Origin: an uncultured Bacteroidales bacterium
GTDB lineage: Bacteria > Bacteroidota > Bacteroidia > Bacteroidales > UBA932
Length of the DNA stretch: 8,771 bases
Direction of reading: 5' to 3'
NCBI GenBank assembly: GCA_937898205.1
Contig: CALEJC010000100.1
Coordinates: 1-8,771 of the forward strand
The notes beneath the pieces were generated by a model that was not told the origin of the DNA, did no database searches, and was given only the letters and a program-made list of their open reading frames with translations. A program made the translations under genes and the position numbers. This document shows positions 1-4,625 of this stretch, one piece after another; position 1 is the stretch's first letter; each line of letters opens with the position of its first letter.

Positions 1-515
1 TTCGTCTTCAGCGCCACGGAAAGAAGAATTTCGCATTCTTCCACATTGTAGTGGCTGATTCACGCGCACCTCGCGATGGTCGTTACATCGAGCAGATCGG
101 CTCTTACAACCCAAACACCAACCCTGCAACAATCAACCTCGATTCAGAGCGTGCTCTTGCATGGATCAAGATGGGTGCTGTGCCTACTCTCACTGCACGT
201 CGTATCCTCTCTTATGAGGGTGTTCTCCTTCGTCACCACCTCGATGGCGGTGTAGCTAAGGGTGCTCTCACTCAGGCTGAGGCTGACAAGAAGTTTGCAG
301 ATTGGAAGGCTCAGGCTGCTGCTAAACTCGAGGCTAAGAAGTCAAACATCAAGAACTCTGCAATTGAGGCTAAGAAGGCTGCCAAGGCTGAGGAAGTAAA
401 GGTAAACGAGGCACGCGCTGCAGCTATCGCTGCTAAGGCTGCTGAGCTTGCTGCTGCTCAGGCTGCTGCTGAGGCTCCGGTAGAGGAAGCTGCAGAAGAG
501 GCTGCTGAGGCTTAA
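1..515 (+). CDS. rpsP: 30S ribosomal protein S16, 5'-truncated, with Bacteroidota-type C-terminal extension
   Basis: S16 is a small-subunit protein that binds 16S rRNA and helps assemble the 30S body. The reading frame is open from base 3 and begins with RLQRHGKKNFAFFHIV, which matches the S16 N-terminus after its first four to six residues. The real start is therefore just left of the window, and the GTG at 51 is an internal Val codon. The core follows: ADSRAPRDGR, then IGSYNPNTNPATINL, then the TARRILSYEGVLLRHHL helix. In all, 170 residues are visible. The core ends near visible residue 100, and a tail of about 70 residues rich in Ala, Lys and Glu follows, ending in an acidic Ala/Glu stretch. 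Such tails are known in Bacteroidota S16. Lys is almost always AAG and Ala mostly GCT, as expected for a highly expressed gene. The stop overlaps the rimM start. Identity is very secure. Confidence 0.97.
   Translation, partial: RLQRHGKKNFAFFHIVVADSRAPRDGRYIEQIGSYNPNTNPATINLDSERALAWIKMGAVPTLTARRILSYEGVLLRHHLDGGVAKGALTQAEADKKFADWKAQAAAKLEAKKSNIKNSAIEAKKAAKAEEVKVNEARAAAIAAKAAELAAAQAAAEAPVEEAAEEAAEA
306..512 (+). repeat. Low-complexity GCT/AAG/GAG-rich tract encoding the S16 tail
   Basis: This part of rpsP is built almost entirely from Ala (mostly GCT), Lys (AAG) and Glu (GAG) codons. From about 421 it has imperfect tandem copies of GCTGCTGAG-like units. It encodes a likely charged helix or coiled-coil-like tail. 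The triplet repetition could let the tail length drift in frame. It also opens spurious reading frames in the other phases. Confidence 0.7.
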
Positions 516-979
516 TGCTCCAGATTGCAAAGATTCTTAAGTCCAACGGCACCGATGGCGGCATTCTGATAAGCGTGCGCGACATCGCTGTTGAGGACAT
601 TAATCTTAAGGAACCGGTATTCATCTATTTTGATGAACTCCCGGTTCCGTTTTTTATCCAAAGCCTTCAGAAAAGAGGCACTTCCAAAGCAATTGTCCAT
701 CTCAACGATGTATTCACTCTTGAGGATGCCGAAGAGATCGTGGGCAGGGATGTTTTTATCGAAGGCGAGTGGGATGATGAAGACGAGGAGGATTTCACAG
801 GCTGGATGCTTCTCAACAGAGGTGAGCCGGTGGGAGAAATCGGGGGCATCGAGCCCATCCCGGGCAATCTCTGCATCTATGTGGGAGAGACCCTCATACC
901 TCTGCACGAAGATTTCATAATTTCTGCAGATCCTGAGAGCAGAGAGCTGAACTTGGATCTTCCGGAGGGGCTGATTTAG
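515..979 (+). CDS. rimM: Ribosome maturation factor RimM
   Basis: RimM binds ribosomal protein S19 in the 30S head and assists late 16S rRNA processing in the cytoplasm. The 154-residue product has the two-domain layout of the family. The N-terminal RimM barrel spans about residues 1-80, with the opening IAKILKSNGTDGGIL in place of the usual VGRI..xHGlkG and a typical LEDAEEIVGRDVFI strand at 69-82. An acidic linker follows (83-93, EGEWDDEDEED). The PRC-barrel spans 94-154 (GWMLLNRGEPVGEIGGIEPI) and ends in the signature LPEGL at 149-153. It is shorter than the usual 165-180 residues, mainly through trimmed loops. The ATG overlaps the rpsP TAA by one base (TAATG), implying translational coupling, and rpsP-rimM linkage is common in bacteria. 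A terminator begins inside its last codons, so no trmD or rplS follows here, unlike in Proteobacteria. Confidence 0.9.
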   Translation: MLQIAKILKSNGTDGGILISVRDIAVEDINLKEPVFIYFDELPVPFFIQSLQKRGTSKAIVHLNDVFTLEDAEEIVGRDVFIEGEWDDEDEEDFTGWMLLNRGEPVGEIGGIEPIPGNLCIYVGETLIPLHEDFIISADPESRELNLDLPEGLI

Positions 980-989
980 CCCTTTTTTT
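966..989 (+). terminator. Intrinsic terminator of rpsP-rimM, overlapping the rimM stop codon
   Basis: The stem GGGCT (968-972) pairs with AGCCC (978-982) across the loop GATTT. It extends outward by a G-T wobble and an A-T pair (966-967 with 983-984). Seven T residues follow at 983-989. The rimM TAG (977-979) lies in the loop and right arm, so a ribosome ending rimM would sit on the hairpin. Confidence 0.8.
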
Positions 990-990
990 G

Positions 991-998
991 TATCTTGC
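991..998 (+). promoter_or_regulatory. Candidate Bacteroidota -7 promoter element for the glycosyltransferase operon
   Basis: TATCTTGC is close to the Bacteroidota -7 consensus TAnnTTTG, with one T missing. It lies nine bases upstream of the ATG at 1007. Transcription starting about 6-8 bases downstream would leave almost no leader. No clear TTTG/TTG -33 element is seen about 20 bases upstream; that region is the rimM terminator stem. The call is tentative. Confidence 0.35.
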
Positions 999-1006
999 GC
1001 TCAATT

Positions 1007-1975
1007 ATGTCAACAAAAGCCCCGGTAGTAAGCATTGTGATAGTCTGTATGAACAGGCTGGATAACTTGTATCCCTGTCTGAGCGGTATAGAGAAGCATT
1101 GTTCTTTGCCGCAGGAGACCTTTGTGGTGGCATATCTTTTCTCAAAAGACAATCTCGAGCAGGCACGACGAGATTTTCCGTGGGTAAAGTTTATCGAGAG
1201 CACAGAGATCCGAGGCTTTTCAGAAAACAATAACCTTGCATTGCGACAGGCCCAAGGCAGATACTGCTTTGTGCTCAATGACGATACCCTGATGAAGGAA
1301 GATACCATCGCCCGGCTGGTTTCGGATATTGAGAAACTCCCGGAAAGCACAGCTATAGTTTCGCCTAAGTTGCTCAACGAAGACGGAAGCCTTCAGCTTT
1401 GCGGACGCCCTGTCTATCCGGCCCGCAAATATCTTCTCCAGCAGTGGCATTGCTATAAAGAGCCGATCAATAATATAGTAGGCCTCCAACCTGTGTTTGA
1501 CCAGGTCTACAAGACATATAACATCACAGGTGCTGCTTTTTTGATAAAGACAGATGTTTTTAAGGAGCTTGGCTTCTTTGATGAGAGATATTTCTTTACT
1601 CCTGAGGACCTCGCCCTCTCGACTCTTGCCCGTAAGAGGGGATATGAGCTTTATGTCGATGCCGATGCGACCATCGTGCACCTCTGGCGCACAACCGCAT
1701 CAAAAATCTCCACTGCCGTGCGACCTGCAGCAGTCCGCGGCTCATTGATTTTCTTCAGCGAAGGCAGACGCCTCAAATATCTGTTGCTTGCCGCCGGCGT
1801 ATTTGCCGCAGAAGCGCTCAAATGTGCCAAGGCAGCGCTGAGGTACACATTTGCGCCAAGCGAAGTCAATAAGATCAAGCTGCAGACATTTGCACACATC
1901 TGCGCAGCGATACTTTCCTGCCGCAGCCCTAAAGAGCTGTTTGTCAAATATTATAAACGCCTGCACCATGCCTAG
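1007..1975 (+). CDS. Family 2 glycosyltransferase (GT-A fold), atypical nucleotide-binding motif
   Basis: Predicted to transfer a sugar from a nucleotide-sugar donor to a growing glycan at the cytoplasmic face of the inner membrane; donor and acceptor are unknown. The 322-residue protein opens with the family beta strand VVSIVIVCMNR (residues 7-17). It then has GFSENNNLAL (70-79), the metal-binding DXD-like NDDT (91-94), ITGAAFLI (173-180), GFFDERYFFTPEDLAL (189-204, with the likely catalytic acids E200/D201) and HLW (225-227). These match rhamnosyltransferase-like GT2 enzymes. The usual VVDNGSTDG motif near residue 40 is replaced by VVAYLFSKDN. A hydrophobic helix around 257-272 may associate with membrane. 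The ATG at 1007 is chosen over an in-frame TTG at 995, because it sits directly before the first beta strand. No Shine-Dalgarno sequence is visible. The gene overlaps the next glycosyltransferase by 8 bp. Family assignment is firm; the specific reaction is not. Confidence 0.85.
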   Translation: MSTKAPVVSIVIVCMNRLDNLYPCLSGIEKHCSLPQETFVVAYLFSKDNLEQARRDFPWVKFIESTEIRGFSENNNLALRQAQGRYCFVLNDDTLMKEDTIARLVSDIEKLPESTAIVSPKLLNEDGSLQLCGRPVYPARKYLLQQWHCYKEPINNIVGLQPVFDQVYKTYNITGAAFLIKTDVFKELGFFDERYFFTPEDLALSTLARKRGYELYVDADATIVHLWRTTASKISTAVRPAAVRGSLIFFSEGRRLKYLLLAAGVFAAEALKCAKAALRYTFAPSEVNKIKLQTFAHICAAILSCRSPKELFVKYYKRLHHA

Positions 1976-2822
1976 AGTCCTCACGATAGTCGTCACCTAC
2001 AATGCCATGCCTTGGTTGCAGAAATGCTTCTCAAGTCTGGAAGCATCGTCGCATCCTTGCGATGTGCTGGTGGTTGATAACGGGTCCACAGACGGCACCG
2101 TGGCTGCCTTGCGTGAGCAATTCCCTTGGGTTGAGGTGCTTGAGCCCGGAGAAAACCTCGGCTTCGGCGCGGCCAACAATCTTGGCTTCAGGCGAGCGAT
2201 AGAGCAGGGATATGACTTTGTATATCTGCTCAATCAAGATGCTTGGCTGCAGAAGGATACGCTTGCTCTTCTGCTTGATGCAGCCAAGGATTTCTGCGGA
2301 CTTCTCAGCCCGATGCAGATGAATGCCGCAGGGGAGATGGATGCCGGCTTTGCCCGCAAGTGCGCTCGCTACATCTATGCCGATGTGGATTCCCAGGTGG
2401 TTGAGGTGCCTTTTGTGATGGCTGCACACTGGCTTCTCCCTGTGGAGGTGATAAAGACTGTGGGCGGATTTAGTCCTGCCTTCAAGCAATATGGTGAGGA
2501 TGATAATTACATTGACCGTCTTCACTACTTTGATTATGAAGCGGCAGTAGTGCCTGCAGCAAAGGCGGTGCACGACAGGGCAGCTCGCGTCCTGAACAAA
2601 TCTCAGCGCATGAAGCTGAAACTGGTGTCATCCCGCGTGAGGCTTAGTCGGCCTTGGGGAGTCTTCTTCTTCAGAGTCTTGTGGGAAGTGGTCATGCTTG
2701 TGGCGATGAGCATAAAAAATCTGTCTCTTGCACCGATAAGATCTATCCCATTGATTATTAAAGATCTGGATAGTATATACGCATATAGACAAGAGTCAAT
2801 GAAACAGGGAAGATTTCTTTAA
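1968..2822 (+). CDS. Family 2 glycosyltransferase (GT-A fold), rhamnosyltransferase-like
   Basis: Predicted to act after or beside the upstream transferase in assembling the same polysaccharide. The 284-residue product has a full GT2 motif set: first strand VLTIVVTYNAMPWL (4-17), VVDNGSTDGT (35-44) for nucleotide binding, ENLGFGAANNLGF (62-74), metal-binding NQDA (89-92), GGFSPAFKQYGEDDNY (166-181) with the catalytic-region acids, and HDRA (202-205). A hydrophobic segment at about 229-249 suggests membrane association. The frame is open further upstream, but the ATG at 1968 places the family strand at the N-terminus, and those upstream codons lie inside the previous gene. The start overlaps that gene's end by 8 bp (ATGCCTAG), so translation is probably coupled and both enzymes made together. 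A terminator follows 9 bases after the stop. The sugar is unknown; a rhamnosyl or other deoxyhexosyl donor is only a guess from motif similarity. Confidence 0.87.
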   Translation: MPRVLTIVVTYNAMPWLQKCFSSLEASSHPCDVLVVDNGSTDGTVAALREQFPWVEVLEPGENLGFGAANNLGFRRAIEQGYDFVYLLNQDAWLQKDTLALLLDAAKDFCGLLSPMQMNAAGEMDAGFARKCARYIYADVDSQVVEVPFVMAAHWLLPVEVIKTVGGFSPAFKQYGEDDNYIDRLHYFDYEAAVVPAAKAVHDRAARVLNKSQRMKLKLVSSRVRLSRPWGVFFFRVLWEVVMLVAMSIKNLSLAPIRSIPLIIKDLDSIYAYRQESMKQGRFL

Positions 2823-2831
2823 TTCATATAG

Positions 2832-2865
2832 AAAAAAGCCCGGCACCAACGTGCCGGGCTTTTTT
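2832..2865. terminator. Strong bidirectional intrinsic terminator between convergent operons
   Basis: A perfect inverted repeat pairs A6-GCCCGGCAC (2832-2846) with GTGCCGGGC-T6 (2851-2865) across the loop CAAC. The stem is 15 bp, with a 9-bp core of which 8 pairs are G-C. Read on + it gives a hairpin with a T6 tail ending the glycosyltransferase pair. Read on - the A run becomes a T6 tail, so it can also end the sus-type operon, whose last stop codon is 18 bases away. Confidence 0.93.
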
Positions 2866-2883
2866 GTATTAGTAAGAAGAATC

Positions 2884-4599
2884 CTACCACCCTGGGTTTT
2901 GAGCAAGGTTCTTGTTCTTCATGATTTCAGACTGAGGGATTGGGAAGAAATACATCTTGTCATTCCACTGTCTTGAAACTTCTGGATAGTTGTAAGAGAA
3001 TGTGCCGTCAGCGTTCTTAGTGATCTTGGCCTGCTTCACCTTAGTGAAGTACTTGTCAGCCTCTTTCCAGCGGCGTACATCCCAGAAGCGATGGCCCTCA
3101 AATGCGAGCTCAACCATACGCTCGTTCTTGTATGCCTCCCAGAAAGCCTCGTTGCTCATACCTGCCTCAAATGCAGGAATACCAACTCTCTCACGGGTCT
3201 TGCTAGCAGCCTCACGAGCTGTCATCTTGTAGCTACCCTTAACGTCAGCACCACCTGTAGCGCGGAAGAGAGCCTCAGCATAGTCAAGATAGATACCGCC
3301 CATTCTGAAGACAACGTAGGTGTGGAAGTTGGTCTTCACACGTCCGTTGGCTGCAAGAGAGATCTCACCATGACAGAGCTTCTTGAGGTAGTAGCCGGTA
3401 GGAGTTGCGCCGGCGATAGGCTCGGCGTTTACGCCACCCTGGAAGGTCTCAAGAGCTACCTCATAAGAAGTAGGCCACTTGTCACCATTGACAGCCACTG
3501 TGAGAGCAAGTCTTGGGTCACGGTCCTTATAAGGATTTGCAGGGTCATAACCGCTGTCAGCAGCGCCGATAGGCTTGCCGTTGGTCATTACATATGCATC
3601 CACGAGGTTCTGAGTAGGGCAGTTACCACCTGCACCACCCTCTACACCTACAGGATAGTTGTTGGTCTCCACGAGGTTGTCACCACTTGTGCTACCCATA
3701 TAACGACGGCCATAGATGATCTCCTTTGTAATATCAGGAGTAGAGTAGTTCAATGTAGCCCAAAGGTCCTCATAATTCTTGGTCAAGCCTTTGCCTCTCT
3801 TCTCGCAGGCAGCGATGAGCTCCTCATAGTAAGAAGCAGCTGTCTCCCAACGAGACTTGTCTCCGGACTCATTGAAGAGTGGGCTTGCCCAGTAGAGAGC
3901 AGCCTTAGCCTTGAGAGCGAGGACTGCGAGCTTGTCAGCACGACCAGTCTCTGTTACACCGAGAGCAAAGTCACCAAGATTTGAGTAATCCTCGATGATA
4001 GAACCCTGGATAGCAGCGCACTCGTCGATGATATACTTAAATACCTCGTCAGCGCTTGAACGCTTGATGGTATTGATTTCCTCAAGAGTCATCTCTGGCT
4101 CTACGATTGGCACACCACCATACTGTCTCACGAGAGTAAAGTAGAAGTATGCGCGCATATAACGGGCCTCATACTTGTAATTCTGGTATCTGTGCATCTG
4201 CTGAGGGTAGTCAGAGTTGAGGATGAGCTCCTCAAAGTTGAGACCCTGCATCTCTGTGAGCACAGTGTTACAAGTAGCGATGCCTTCATACATAGCATTC
4301 CAGCTGCCGCCCTTGGCGTTGGTTGGGCTCCAACCACCGTTGTAGAAATCCTCGATGCCGTTACCCATGATGCTGTACATACTCTCGTCTGAAGCAGAAG
4401 CCTGCATAGCACCACCGCTGTAGTTACCGAAGTCATACTCTACGGTATTGTAGATGTCAGTCATGAAACCACCTACATTGGCGAAGTTCTTTGTGATATA
4501 GTCCTTGTCATAGACATTGTACTCGTGATAGTTCATGTTGTCACAAGAAGCAAAGAACATGAGAGCTGCACCTATGATGATAAATATATTCTTTTTCAT
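2884..4599 (-). CDS. SusD/RagB-family nutrient-binding outer-membrane lipoprotein (complete)
   Basis: This protein should form the surface lid over the SusC-like barrel encoded directly upstream and capture its substrate. The 571 residues begin with a lipoprotein signal (MKKNIFIII..FFASC), giving a lipidated Cys19. SusD landmarks follow in order: YEARYMRAYFYFTLVRQYGG (143-162), ALKAKAALYWASPLFNE (228-244), DPRLALTV (361-368), FRMGGIYLDYAEALF (431-445), ERMVELAFEGHRFWDVRRW (493-511), FFPIPQSEI (551-559) and the C-terminal QNPGW. Helices around 140-240 are the TPR-like scaffold expected for the family. Length is normal. After Cys19 the residues are DNMNYHEY, which only weakly resemble the acidic surface-export signals known in Bacteroidota. 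It starts 26 bp after susC, has no Shine-Dalgarno sequence, and is last in the operon. Ligand-contact residues are not conserved across SusD proteins, so the substrate cannot be read out. Paralogue names such as RagB or NanU are not justified. Confidence 0.95.
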   Translation of the reverse strand: MKKNIFIIIGAALMFFASCDNMNYHEYNVYDKDYITKNFANVGGFMTDIYNTVEYDFGNYSGGAMQASASDESMYSIMGNGIEDFYNGGWSPTNAKGGSWNAMYEGIATCNTVLTEMQGLNFEELILNSDYPQQMHRYQNYKYEARYMRAYFYFTLVRQYGGVPIVEPEMTLEEINTIKRSSADEVFKYIIDECAAIQGSIIEDYSNLGDFALGVTETGRADKLAVLALKAKAALYWASPLFNESGDKSRWETAASYYEELIAACEKRGKGLTKNYEDLWATLNYSTPDITKEIIYGRRYMGSTSGDNLVETNNYPVGVEGGAGGNCPTQNLVDAYVMTNGKPIGAADSGYDPANPYKDRDPRLALTVAVNGDKWPTSYEVALETFQGGVNAEPIAGATPTGYYLKKLCHGEISLAANGRVKTNFHTYVVFRMGGIYLDYAEALFRATGGADVKGSYKMTAREAASKTRERVGIPAFEAGMSNEAFWEAYKNERMVELAFEGHRFWDVRRWKEADKYFTKVKQAKITKNADGTFSYNYPEVSRQWNDKMYFFPIPQSEIMKNKNLAQNPGW

Positions 4600-4625
4600 A
4601 TCTATTCTATATTAGTCATTATAGA

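Noticed and set aside
51..53. GTG as the start of the S16 gene
   Set aside because: The same frame is open upstream and encodes the conserved S16 N-terminal residues RLQRHGKK..FHIV, so this GTG is an internal Val.
421..512. Repeats read as a possible CRISPR or other spaced array
   Set aside because: The units are contiguous imperfect codons within the S16 tail, with no spacers or constant repeat length.
342..624. Ser/Leu-rich and Gln/Pro-rich - strand open frames over the rpsP tail and rimM start
   Set aside because: They are low-complexity shadows of the GCT/GAG triplet repeats on the + strand.
995..997. TTG as the start of the first glycosyltransferase
   Set aside because: It adds only four residues and lies within or beside the candidate -7 element. 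The ATG at 1007 gives the normal family N-terminus.
3091..3984. 297-codon open frame on the + strand inside the complete susD-like gene
   Set aside because: It is antisense to a clear SusD protein. Its translation has a Ser/Thr/Val/Cys-rich composition with no recognisable domain, and the strong codon bias of the sense gene explains the lack of stops.
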